Source: an uncultured Clostridia bacterium (lineage in GTDB: Bacteria > Bacillota > Clostridia > Monoglobales > Monoglobaceae). From it: 56,624 nucleotides of DNA. Each line of letters opens with the position of its first letter. Position 1 is the first letter of the stretch. A model generated the notes under the pieces. That model was not told the origin of the DNA. It worked only from the letters and a program-made list of their open reading frames with translations, and ran no database searches. The position numbers and the translations under genes were made by a program. Below, in pieces: positions 29,841 through 40,000 of this stretch. The stretch covers positions 1 to 56,624 of the forward strand of contig CANRNL010000016.1 of the NCBI GenBank assembly GCA_947631965.1, read 5' to 3'.

Positions 29841-30715
29841 AAAGGTTAAAAGTAACAACAATAATCGCACTTGCACTTGCGGCGGTACTCGGTCTTGCGT
29901 CCTGCGGCGCATCTCAGCCGAGCGGCGACGCGTCGTCCGATACGGACAAAACGACCGCGGTTTATCGAACAATTGACGAAATCAAGGACAGCGGCGAAAT
30001 AAATATCGGTGTATTCTCGGATAAGCACCCGTTCGGTTATGTTGACGAGAACAGTGAGTATCAGGGCTACGACGTTTACCTTGCAAGGCGCATAGGCGAG
30101 GACCTGGGCGTTAAGGTGAATTTTGTATCGACCGAGGCGGCGAACAGAATCGAGTATTTAAAGACAGGCAAGGTTGACATAATCCTTGCAAACTTCACCG
30201 TAACTCCCGAAAGAGCAGAAGAGGTTGACTTTGCTCTGCCCTATATGCAGGTATCGCTCGGCGTGGTATCGCCCGAAAGCAAACCGGTTACATCTCTTGA
30301 CGAGTGGAATCCCGACGATGAAATGATTGTAATTTCCGGCACGACGGCAGAAACGTATCTTACGCAGAACTATCCCGACATAAAGCTTCAGAAATACGAT
30401 ACTTATGCGAACGCCAAGAGTGCGCTTGAAAACGGCAGCGCGGCGGCGTGGGCGAACGACAATACCGAGGTTATAGCTTACTCGCTTTCAACGACGGGCT
30501 ACACGGTAGGTATTCCGTCGCTCGGAAGTGAAGATACGATTGCTCCGGCGGTATCCAAGGGCAACGAATCGGTGCTGAATTGGTTAAACGACGAAATAAC
30601 CGCGCTCGGAGAGGAAGAATTCTTCCACAAGGACTACGAGGAAACGCTCGCCGACACATACGGACTTGATTATGAGGAGGAGCTTGTAATAGAGGGCGGC
30701 GTTCCCGCGGAATAA
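29837..30715 (+). CDS. amino-acid ABC transporter substrate-binding lipoprotein
   Basis: The 292-residue product is an SBP_bac_3 family receptor. It starts with a lipoprotein signal (lipobox LASC at about residue 24), then a Ser/Asp-rich linker. The mature part contains the ligand-binding domain with segments such as GFGYVDENS-like FGYVDENSEYQGYDV, DIILANFTVTPERAEEVDF and a C-terminal lobe. These features are those of receptors for Gln, Glu, Asp, Arg or cystine. The gene overlaps the ATPase gene by 4 bp and ends the operon at a strong terminator. Confidence 0.92.
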   Translation: MKRLKVTTIIALALAAVLGLASCGASQPSGDASSDTDKTTAVYRTIDEIKDSGEINIGVFSDKHPFGYVDENSEYQGYDVYLARRIGEDLGVKVNFVSTEAANRIEYLKTGKVDIILANFTVTPERAEEVDFALPYMQVSLGVVSPESKPVTSLDEWNPDDEMIVISGTTAETYLTQNYPDIKLQKYDTYANAKSALENGSAAAWANDNTEVIAYSLSTTGYTVGIPSLGSEDTIAPAVSKGNESVLNWLNDEITALGEEEFFHKDYEETLADTYGLDYEEELVIEGGVPAE

Positions 30716-30741
30716 TCGCAAATTTATTTTAATATGTAAAA

Positions 30742-30784
30742 ACGCGGCAAATGCACCAATGCTTTGCCGCGTCTGTTATTTTTT
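30742..30784 (+). terminator. terminator of the ABC transporter operon
   Basis: ACGCGGCAAA (30742-30751) pairs perfectly with TTTGCCGCGT (30763-30772), followed by CTGTTATTTTTT. Confidence 0.88.
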
Positions 30785-30829
30785 GCAATTTTAAAGTCGC
30801 AAAAGGCGCGTTATTCGGCGCGAATTTAT

Positions 30830-30858
30830 TTGCAACGGAAAGCGATTAGTGGTATAAT
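30830..30858 (+). promoter_or_regulatory. promoter of the giant protease-SLH-hydrolase gene
   Basis: TTGCAA (30830-30835) and a perfect TATAAT (30853-30858) are 17 bp apart, with TGG directly before the -10 as an extended element. It gives a leader of about 50 nt. Confidence 0.75.
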
Positions 30859-30916
30859 TATTACGTTTGGTTTTATAAAATACGAAATACGATTTTTTAG
30901 GAGGAGCAAGACAATT

Positions 30917-33900
30917 ATGAAGCATCTGAAAAAATTTTTGTCAATAATTCTGGCGCTTGCCATGCTTGCGCCGACGGTACCGGCGTTCGCTTCCGATTTG
31001 GAGGACGACGCGGCGGAGAGCGCGGCTCGCAGACTTATTGCGAGTCAAAAATATTTCTACAACCCTTCAGGCGTGAGCATCTCGTCGGAAGGCGAATATC
31101 CCGAGGCGTTCGATTTGCGCGCCGCCGACCTTGACGGAAGCGGCGAACAGAAGAATTACGTCACGCCGGTAAAAAGTCAGGGCTACTTCGGCACCTGCTG
31201 GGGATTTGCGGCAACCGCCGCGGCTGAGACGAGTATTTTGACCGAACTCGGAAAGTCGTATGATGAAATGAATATTGATTTATCCGAGCATCATGTCGCG
31301 TGGTTTGCAAATGTGGCTCTGCCCGAGGACGGCAGTGAACAGGGCGGAGAGGGCGTGTATTTTATTGACCCGCCTGAAACCAGCAGGGATATTTTGGACT
31401 ACGGCGGCGGCTCTACCGCCGCGACGTCGGTGTATTCGGCGGGAGTCGGTCCTATGCCGGAGTATATGTTTCCTTACCGCGGCAAGGAAGGCAATATAAT
31501 ATACATAAATCCCGAAACGGGCAGAACCTCCAAAACCCCGAAAGAAGGCTATGAACCCCATCGTTACAGCCCGGATGATGATTGGAGTCTTGACGAAGCA
31601 GACCGTTTCGGGCAGGTATATCCGCTTGAGGAAAGCTTTTTGCTCCCGTCTCCGGCTCAGTTTGAATACGACGAGACTGAGGAGAAATATAAATACGTCT
31701 ATAATCAGGCGGGAACAGACGCGATAAAAGAGCAGCTTATGAACGGCCGCCCTGTATGTATCTCATTTTTCGCCGATGCGTCTGTTGCGTCGGAGATAGA
31801 CGAACACCACTATATAAATCCCGCCACATGGGCGCATTATGTGCCGCTGAGCGTCAATGAAGACAGTGAAAACGGCGAATCGACAAACCACGTCGTAACG
31901 ATAGTCGGCTGGGACGACAACTTCTCAAAGAAAAATTTCTTTGAGACGCCTCCGGGAGACGGAGCGTGGATAGTAAAGAACAGCTGGGGCAGTGATGAGA
32001 GTGAATTTCCGAATAAAGACGATTGGGGTGACCACGGATATTTCTATATATCATATTACGACCATACAATGGAGTCTCCGGAGGCGCTTGATTTCGACGT
32101 TACTCCCGACAAGACCGGCGGCTCTTATTATAGCTTTAAGTATGACTATATGCCTGTTTTCGCATCGTACAAGAATAATGTCTTTGACGCTCCCGCGTCA
32201 ATGTCGAATGTATTTGAAAACGGAGATATGGACGTAACGGCAAAAACACTGACGTTTTACACCGAGCTTCCGGGAACCGAAACCACATTCGAGATGTATA
32301 TGCTGAGCGACCAAAGCGAGTCTCCTACCGACGGAGAGCTTTTGGCGAGCGGAACAAAAACGTATAAGTACGGCGGTTATCACCGCTTTGATTTGGAAGA
32401 GCCGGTTTACATACCGGCAAACGCGCGGTATTCGGTTGTCGTAACCAACAAGACCGCTGACGGCAAATATGAGATTATAAGTCAGGAGTACCCGTCCGAG
32501 CTGAGTGCAAAAACAGACAAGGTTACATACGGCTCCAACACAGATTATGCGAAGGGCGTTGTGAACAAGGGCGAGAGCTTCATCAAAACCACAAACGAAA
32601 ACAGCGAAGCCGAATGGGCTGACTGGGGAGAGACAAGCGCGGCGGCTAATGAAATAAGCTGTAAATTCCTCGAAGAGTTGGGATTTATGAGCGCGCTCGC
32701 GCAAACCGAAGACGCTTTTGAAGCGTATAATAACGCCTCCGATGCGTACCATGAGGCTCACCCCGAGGACGACAGCGAGGTAATTCCGGAGGAACTGCAA
32801 GACGTTTATGCAGACTGGCAGATGAAGGCCCTTATGCTGAAAGTGATGAAGATAGCGATTAAGAACGGGCTTGCGGCTATATTAAATCCCGAATATGCGG
32901 AAACTTTCAGCAGCGCGGCTTTCTACGCGAGGGACAACTTCCCGATAACCGTTATCGCGGACGTTGCGAAAAAAGACCATATTCTCTACTACGACAGCGC
33001 GACAAGTCAGCTTTACTCGAAAATGGACTATGACACAAAGGAGTTCTCCGAGCCGATAGACTTCCCGGGCGCGATTTGCGAGGGCAACAAGCTGACGCTT
33101 ACCTCGGATTTTCAGTTTGTGACGACGGCTAAGGACGGACTGTTCATAGACGGCAACACGACGCTCTACGTTCCCGAAGGCGAAAGCCCGTCGATAGTAA
33201 GCGCTGTTGACGGATTTAAGGGTGACGATAAGCTGGATGAGTACACCGGAATATTTGCCGCAGACGGCAGCACGATAGACATAGACGGCAGCCTGACAGT
33301 ACGCTCAGGCACGGGCACGGACGCTTCCGGCCGTGCCATTCTCTCGGACGGCGACCTTACGATAACCGGAGACGGAAGTCTCGAAGCGATATGCGGAAAC
33401 ACGGAGCACGACGAGACGGCAGAGCCTATGAGGGCGGACTCAATAGGAATATATGTGTACGGTGATTTGGATATATCGGTTGCCGACGCCCGCTTCATCG
33501 GCGGCGACGCTTACGGAATGAGTATAGGCATAGCGACAGATGAGGCACATTCCGTGACCGTAGGCGGAGGAGCTTCGGTTGTGGCACAAAGCGGCGCAAC
33601 TTTGGGAGACGAAGAGTTCTACGATGATTTTTACAGTCTCGCCTGCAATACAAGCTATGTCACCGTTAAGGATAATTCGAGCTTTATCGCCTCGGCCTCG
33701 GCGACAGACAAAAACGAGAAAGGCAACTATGGGTTGTCCTTACTATGCGGCGACATTCACGGCGACGGCAACATATATAACTGTAAAATCACACTCTCAA
33801 ACAACAGCTCGCTCATATTAAACGCCGACGGCTCAGAGCGCAGTTTCGGTATTTTTAGCGGGGAAAATATGCCGATACCCGTAGAAACAGACAGCACCTG

Positions 33901-36784
33901 CACGTTTATTGCCGCGGGAACAACGAAAGCGTCGCATTATGCCGAGCTTGCAGGAGTTACGGCAACGTCGCAGGACGGTAAGATTCTGGCGTACACCAAA
34001 GGCGCGGACGGCTTGACAAACAGCTATGTTGACACGGACGGAAACATAGCACAATATATCGCGTTTAAAAAGGCTGAGGACGTCTCCGAGGGTGACAAGA
34101 TACTCTACTTCGACGGCGAAACGGGCAAACTGTATTCAAAGTACGACTTTCACACCGGCGAAATGTCCGACCCTGTCGAAGTACCAGGCGCTATATGCGA
34201 GAAAAATAAGCTCACGCTCACCTCGGAGTTCCGTTTTGTCACAGCACACGAGGACGGATTGTATTTAAGCGACGGCTCAACGCTTTACGTCCCGGAGGGC
34301 GAGACTCCGTATATCCAAAGTGCCGCCGCAGGATTTACCCGAACCGATACAAGTATTTGTGCGTCGGGAATAAGCGTGGTCGGTGACTTAACGCTTGACA
34401 TAGACGGCACTCTTACGGTAATCGCGGGCGATGGAGTAAACATTGACAGCTTTGGCATTGCCTGCGAAGGCAATCTGACAATAATGGGAAACGGCACTCT
34501 CAACGCCTTCGGAGGAAACACCTCGCATGACGAATCGGTACAGGACGGCGAGACAGCCTCAGCCGGCATACTCGCCTATAAAAATATTGATATATCAAAC
34601 GCGGAGGTCAACGCCTACGGCGGAGATGCGTATGACGACAGCGAAGGAATAGAGACGTGGCCAAATGGTTCCCTGACAATAAGCGGCGGCGCCCAAGTTA
34701 AGGCGGAAGGCGGCTCAACCGCGGATACAGAGTTGACGCACGCGGCTGTGGGCTGTGAGGTCAGCGAAATCGTCATAAAGGACAATTCAAGCCTGACCGC
34801 CTCGGCAGTCAGCAATAAGGGAATAATTAACGTAGGACTTAATATGAATAGTGATGCTGCCGATGATAACGGCACAACATATAATGGCAGAATTAAGCTT
34901 GAAAACAACAGTTCTCTCACGGTAAGGGCATTAAACTCGGAATATAATTACGGTATTTATCAGGCCGACGGACCGTTCGAGGGTCCCATAAAAACGGAAA
35001 TGGACGATACCTGCACCTTTACCGCAGATGCACAGACTGTGGCGGGATTTGCCGAGCTTAAAGGAGTAACGGCAATGTCCGGAGAAAATGTCGTGACGTT
35101 TGACAGCGAAAAGGGATGTTACACGGATGCTGACGGAAAGCTCGCTACGAGTTTGACATTCCGCCCGACGGCTGCTTCAAGACCCGGCAGGGGCGGCGGA
35201 GGCGGCTTTAGCTCCGCGTCTCCGACAGCTTCCCCGACCGCGGCGCCGACAGACGCGCCGCAGGCAACTCCCACTCCCGAAGCGACAAAACCGTCGGGAA
35301 CAGGCGCGCTTCCGTTTACCGACGTTAACGAGGTAGACTGGTTCTATGACGCGGTAAAGGCGGCGTACGACAAGGGAATTATAAACGGCGTGAGCGATAC
35401 CGAATTTGCGCCGAATGAGGGACTCACGCGCGGAATGTTGGTTACTATAATCGGACGCGCGGACGGCTTCACTCAGTCAAACGGAGCTTTGCCCGGCGAT
35501 GTCGATATGAACCAATACTACGCGCCGTATATCGCGTGGGCTGCCGCAAACGGCATAGTGAACGGCTTTGAGGACGGCACGTTCAGACCCGACGAAAACG
35601 TGACGCGTGAGCAGACCGCGGCGATACTTTATAGGTATATGCAGTATAAGGGCGCGGACGTGTCGGTCGGCGAGGACACCAATATATTGAGCTATACCGA
35701 CGCAAGCGAGATAAGCGAATACGCGGTTCCCGCGATACAGTGGGCGTGCGGAGCGGGAGTTATAAACGGCTATCCCGACGGAACTCTCGCACCGACGGCG
35801 GGCATAACCCGCGCCGAGTTTGCGATGATGATTGACGGCCTCAATTTCGAAGCCGTCTATAATGCGGATAATTCGGATAATGTCGATTATTCGGATATGT
35901 CAAACTGGGCGTATTTTGAAAGCGAGGATACCGGCAAAGCCGCCGACGTATTCTTTGTATGTCCGACGGTTTATATGGGCAAGGACGGTATACATAATAT
36001 GGAACTGACCGACGAAAAAACCAAGGCGAGCTTTCTCGGCGCAACAAATATGGAAAAGGGAATTTATGACGACGACAGCCGTTTCTTCGCGCCGTATTAC
36101 AGGCAGGCGGCGCTCGACGTTTATAAAATGGACGATAGCGAGACTGAACAGTACCTCGAATACGCCTATCAGGACGTTAAAGCCGCGTTTGAATACTATT
36201 GCAAGAATTGTAACGACGGCAGACCTATAATATTGGCGGGATTTTCCCAGGGCGCGGATATGTGCATAAGACTTATGAGGGATTATTTCTCGGATGCCGA
36301 TATGAAAGACAGGCTTGTGGCGTGCTACGCCGTGGGCTGGCGTTTGACGGAGGACGAGACGGCGAAATATCCGCAGATTGTACCCGCATCGGGCGAGAGC
36401 GACACGGGGGTTGTCATATCGTTTACCTGTGAGGCGGAGGATATTGACAATTCGATAATTATTCCCAAGGGCGAAAAATCCTTTGCGATAAATCCTCTGA
36501 ACTGGAAAACGGACGGCACTCCCGCCGACAAGGACTTGAACCTCGGAGCCTGCTTTACCGATTACGACGGAAACATTAAAAACGAGGCGCCCAAGCTGAC
36601 AGGCGCGTACATAGACGATACGCGCGGCGCTTTGAAAGTCACCGACGTTACTCCCGAGGACTATCCGCCCGGACTTGACGTTTTCCAAAGCGGAGTGTAT
36701 CACCTCTACGACTATCAATTCTTTTACCGCAATCTTGAAAAGAACGTGAAAACAAGACTTGAAGCGTATGAGGCGCATAAGTAA
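30917..36784 (+). CDS. giant surface protein: papain-type (C1A) protease, repeat modules, SLH repeats and C-terminal DUF3089 hydrolase
   Basis: The 1955-residue product starts MKHLKKFLSIILALAML, a signal peptide probably cut after Ala25; GGAGGAG precedes the ATG. Residues about 60-385 are a C1A cysteine protease with Gln88, Cys94 (GTCWGFAA), His325 (TNHVVTIVGW) and Asn355 (VKNSWGSD), so it looks active. A lectin-like beta domain (about 400-520) follows, as in other Clostridial C1A surface proteases. Two about 370-residue modules start near 685 and 1058, each with an ILYxD...GNKLTLTS...LYVPEGE pattern, probably beta-rich. A Gly/Pro/Thr linker leads to three SLH repeats (about 1467-1645), which bind cell-wall polymers. 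After them residues about 1660-1955 form a DUF3089 alpha/beta-hydrolase with nucleophile Ser1777 in GFSQG. SLH in the middle with an enzyme at each side is unusual. There is no frameshift. Confidence 0.88.
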   Translation: MKHLKKFLSIILALAMLAPTVPAFASDLEDDAAESAARRLIASQKYFYNPSGVSISSEGEYPEAFDLRAADLDGSGEQKNYVTPVKSQGYFGTCWGFAATAAAETSILTELGKSYDEMNIDLSEHHVAWFANVALPEDGSEQGGEGVYFIDPPETSRDILDYGGGSTAATSVYSAGVGPMPEYMFPYRGKEGNIIYINPETGRTSKTPKEGYEPHRYSPDDDWSLDEADRFGQVYPLEESFLLPSPAQFEYDETEEKYKYVYNQAGTDAIKEQLMNGRPVCISFFADASVASEIDEHHYINPATWAHYVPLSVNEDSENGESTNHVVTIVGWDDNFSKKNFFETPPGDGAWIVKNSWGSDESEFPNKDDWGDHGYFYISYYDHTMESPEALDFDVTPDKTGGSYYSFKYDYMPVFASYKNNVFDAPASMSNVFENGDMDVTAKTLTFYTELPGTETTFEMYMLSDQSESPTDGELLASGTKTYKYGGYHRFDLEEPVYIPANARYSVVVTNKTADGKYEIISQEYPSELSAKTDKVTYGSNTDYAKGVVNKGESFIKTTNENSEAEWADWGETSAAANEISCKFLEELGFMSALAQTEDAFEAYNNASDAYHEAHPEDDSEVIPEELQDVYADWQMKALMLKVMKIAIKNGLAAILNPEYAETFSSAAFYARDNFPITVIADVAKKDHILYYDSATSQLYSKMDYDTKEFSEPIDFPGAICEGNKLTLTSDFQFVTTAKDGLFIDGNTTLYVPEGESPSIVSAVDGFKGDDKLDEYTGIFAADGSTIDIDGSLTVRSGTGTDASGRAILSDGDLTITGDGSLEAICGNTEHDETAEPMRADSIGIYVYGDLDISVADARFIGGDAYGMSIGIATDEAHSVTVGGGASVVAQSGATLGDEEFYDDFYSLACNTSYVTVKDNSSFIASASATDKNEKGNYGLSLLCGDIHGDGNIYNCKITLSNNSSLILNADGSERSFGIFSGENMPIPVETDSTCTFIAAGTTKASHYAELAGVTATSQDGKILAYTKGADGLTNSYVDTDGNIAQYIAFKKAEDVSEGDKILYFDGETGKLYSKYDFHTGEMSDPVEVPGAICEKNKLTLTSEFRFVTAHEDGLYLSDGSTLYVPEGETPYIQSAAAGFTRTDTSICASGISVVGDLTLDIDGTLTVIAGDGVNIDSFGIACEGNLTIMGNGTLNAFGGNTSHDESVQDGETASAGILAYKNIDISNAEVNAYGGDAYDDSEGIETWPNGSLTISGGAQVKAEGGSTADTELTHAAVGCEVSEIVIKDNSSLTASAVSNKGIINVGLNMNSDAADDNGTTYNGRIKLENNSSLTVRALNSEYNYGIYQADGPFEGPIKTEMDDTCTFTADAQTVAGFAELKGVTAMSGENVVTFDSEKGCYTDADGKLATSLTFRPTAASRPGRGGGGGFSSASPTASPTAAPTDAPQATPTPEATKPSGTGALPFTDVNEVDWFYDAVKAAYDKGIINGVSDTEFAPNEGLTRGMLVTIIGRADGFTQSNGALPGDVDMNQYYAPYIAWAAANGIVNGFEDGTFRPDENVTREQTAAILYRYMQYKGADVSVGEDTNILSYTDASEISEYAVPAIQWACGAGVINGYPDGTLAPTAGITRAEFAMMIDGLNFEAVYNADNSDNVDYSDMSNWAYFESEDTGKAADVFFVCPTVYMGKDGIHNMELTDEKTKASFLGATNMEKGIYDDDSRFFAPYYRQAALDVYKMDDSETEQYLEYAYQDVKAAFEYYCKNCNDGRPIILAGFSQGADMCIRLMRDYFSDADMKDRLVACYAVGWRLTEDETAKYPQIVPASGESDTGVVISFTCEAEDIDNSIIIPKGEKSFAINPLNWKTDGTPADKDLNLGACFTDYDGNIKNEAPKLTGAYIDDTRGALKVTDVTPEDYPPGLDVFQSGVYHLYDYQFFYRNLEKNVKTRLEAYEAHK
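35221..35850 (+). repeat. linker-SLH segment, copy 1 (duplicated at 41701-42330)
   Basis: The segment aligns with 41701-42330 at a constant offset of 6480 bp with no net insertion or deletion. It includes a run of 50 identical bases at 35548-35597 (matching 42028-42077) and other long identical runs. It codes for the Pro/Thr linker and three SLH repeats in both giant proteins. Confidence 0.85.
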
Positions 36785-36835
36785 GGCGGAAATAATTGAT
36801 TTTTCCGAATTTTTGCGATATGCGTTTAAAGTAAA

Positions 36836-36875
36836 ATAAAAAACGGAGCGTGCCGCGCGGTGCGCTCCGTTTTTA
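36836..36875 (+). terminator. terminator after the protease-SLH-hydrolase gene
   Basis: ACGGAGCG (36843-36850) pairs with CGCTCCGT (36863-36870); the loop contains a second palindrome, CCGCGCGG. A T-run follows and an A-rich run precedes it. Confidence 0.85.
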
Positions 36876-36939
36876 CAGCCGCAAGTAAAATTTTGAGTTT
36901 TTCGAGACACGAAACGTGCGTTTTTTGACATAAACAAAT

Positions 36940-36968
36940 TTGAATTGAAGTTAAAAATATGTTAAAAT
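36940..36968 (+). promoter_or_regulatory. promoter of the second giant SLH gene
   Basis: TTGAAT (36940-36945) and TAAAAT (36963-36968) are spaced by 17 bp, the same boxes as the purC promoter. Confidence 0.7.
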
Positions 36969-37027
36969 AGTAGAGTAACGTGCTTTTTGTTAAAAATAAT
37001 TGCAAAACAGCAAACGGAGGATATGTT

Positions 37028-40000
37028 ATGAAACACGCAAAAAAACTCTTATCTTTGTTTTTGGCCCTGGCTATGACGGCATCGTTTTCACCTTTGATGA
37101 CATTTGCCGCGCCGACGCTGCGTCCGTTTATAAACGGGCTGTCCTCGGAGTACAAGGGCGGTATCGACGAAATTCACTGGGGCGATACCGACTGGGGCGC
37201 GTTTGAGAACATTGACTGGGAGGGCGCTGCGGACAAGACGGCAGACGAACTGGCGGCTTTGTTTGACGAGACGAAATTCAACGTCATAACAACCGACAGC
37301 ATTTTAAGCTTTGAGTCCGACGAGGGAGCGTTTTACTCCCATGAGGGGTCTGAAGTTGATTTGAGTGAATTAAGTTACGACATCGGCAAAATCACATTCC
37401 CCGAGGGAGACACGGTTATAATCTCGTCGGCGAAAGAGACGTTTAACCTTATCGGCGAAACGACGCTCAACATTCCCGACGGCTCATCGGTAATGGTTAT
37501 AGACGCATATCAGGCGGAGCCGCAGGAGGAAGACGTGGAACCCACGGTTATCGACAGCGATACCACATTAAATATAAACACAAACGAAACAGGTAATTTG
37601 GCTGCGGTCGCCTTTAACAGCGGTACGTTCAGCAGCTGTGGAATATATGCGGGAAATCTGAACGTTTACGGCACGGGAACAGTCGCATCATACGGCGGCA
37701 AGGCTGAATTTCAGTCCCTCGGCGTATGCGCTGATTATTCAATCGGCGTAAAAAGCGCTTCACTTGTCGGAGTGGGCGCGTCGAGCGGCGAAGGCAGCAT
37801 CGGTATAATGGCAGACAATAAGCTGAACGGCACGGGAACCGTATCGGCGGCAGACGACGCCGTTATCATAGGCGCGGGCGGCATTAGTGCATATTACTCG
37901 TACGGAATATGTACGGCAAACACCGAGGCGCGCAATAATTCCTCAATCTACATGTGCGGTGCGAAGGTGGACGGAATGACCGATCACTTTCCCTCGGTAG
38001 GTCTTATGATCGGTACCACGGACGAAAGAACAAGAACGATTACAGCCGACAATAACAGTAATATATTCGCGTGTGGCAGAGGCGAAGGCAGCGTCGGAAT
38101 AGGTGAACTTTATGTCTCCAATGCGGAAAATCCCGACGCGGAATTCGGCGGAGTAAGAATTGCGATTGACGACAGCGTGAGCGATAACCCCAAATCAAAT
38201 GTTACGGCGTACGGCGATACGGCGGCTTATATGCAAAGCACCACGGGCACTGTGGACAAGTCTAAATTCAAAGAGCCGACGGGAAGCGTTAATGCTCTCG
38301 GCAGAGAAGATATAGACAAAAGCGCCACGAATATTGTCGAATTTAACACAGAGAAACATACATATACATACGGAAGCAGCAACGCAACGTATATCGAGTT
38401 CACGAAGGGCGAGACGGCTGATTATTCGCTTTACTACAATACAGCCGACAGCTCGTTCTATAAGAGCTATGACGAGATAAACGGTTACAGCGATAAGGTT
38501 GAAAGCGTCGCGGGTGCGACGGGCGACGGCGAGAACCTTACGCTCACGAGCGACTTTAAGTTTTATACCTCGGCGGATTTGGGACTTGTTCTGCCGGAGT
38601 ATACGGACATTAATGTTAATGAGGGAGAGCAACCGACAATAATCGCGGGAAGTCTTACGGAAAATGCGTTTACTGCGGGAATTTACTCGATGAAGGGCTG
38701 CTATTTAAGAATAGACAGCGGTAGCAAGGTCGGCGCGCTTCACGTGTCCGGCGGATACGGAAACAACAAGGACAGCTTCGGTATATACAGCGACGGCATT
38801 GTGAATATATCGGGAAACGGCATACTGGAATGCATCGCCGGCTGTGTGAACGTATCCGACGGCTTTCACCAAAGCGTGGGAATTTACGCACGGCGCAATG
38901 TTTTAATATCCGACACCCTAGTGTTAGCCGACGGCGGACGTGTTTACGCGGATAACGAGGGAGCCTACGGAGAGTCTATCGGTATGCTCAGCGGTGCTTT
39001 CGATGCAAGCGAGGAAAACGATAGTGTAAGCGACGGAATAGGCACTTACGGCGATGCGTATGTATCTGCGTCCGCGACCGGCGGAAGCAGAAATGTGCTA
39101 TCCGTCGGCTGCATCACATCGTACCTGCTTGCAAGCGGCAATTCGGAATTGGTGCTTAACACATACGGGGAGTCAATGACAGCGATAGCTCTCGGAATAA
39201 AGCTTAACGCCGGCAGTGGAATAGATATAATTGACAGTGCCTCGGTAAGCGGAAAAGCGTCGGGCGGCGATGTGTCGTACGGTATGAGCGAGATTTGGCT
39301 CGATAACAAAGAAGATAACGGTGCCAAGCGTATTGCGGTCAATATATATGATGACGGCAGTATGGAGTTTGAAGGCGACTCGCTGGCTATCGCCGCGACA
39401 AGACGAATGTTCGGCAGCATAGATGTGACCGACGGGGAAGGTAATACGCTTACATACGACGGTGACTATATAGGTTACGTCAATTCAGAGGGTAAGCCCG
39501 CGCAAAGGGCGGTAATTAAAGGTCGCCCCGATGCGGATTACGCGATATATTACAGTGAGGAGACGGGCTTCCGTAAAAATAACAAAGACGGCGATGTACT
39601 TACCGCGCTTCCCGAGGGACTTAGCGCGGACGGCAATACAGTCACGCTTAACGATGTGTCGTTCTCCACGACGGCAGGATGCGCACTCATCGCTGACGGC
39701 GGCGTAACGCTCAACATTCCGGAAAACAGCCGCGCGGCGCTGTCGGCGGCTGACGAAACTCCCGTAGATTCCGAAAATCCCGAAGCGTCAAACGTCTTTG
39801 GCGTGGAGCTTTTCGGAGACAGCGTTATACAGGCGGACGGCGCGCTGAGCGTGGCGGCTAACGGTATCGGCAGAACCTTCGGCTTGGCGACGTACGGTAA
39901 TTTGACGGTAAAGGGCAAGGGCGAAGTAATCGCGGCGGAGTTCTTTGGCGCAGACCATTCCTGGGCGCTGATGTCTACCGATAATATCACGGTTGAGGAT

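Noticed and set aside
35900..36937. A 345-codon minus-strand open frame across the DUF3089 region and the following terminator
   Set aside because: It runs opposite a recognisable hydrolase domain, through a terminator, and has no family motif.
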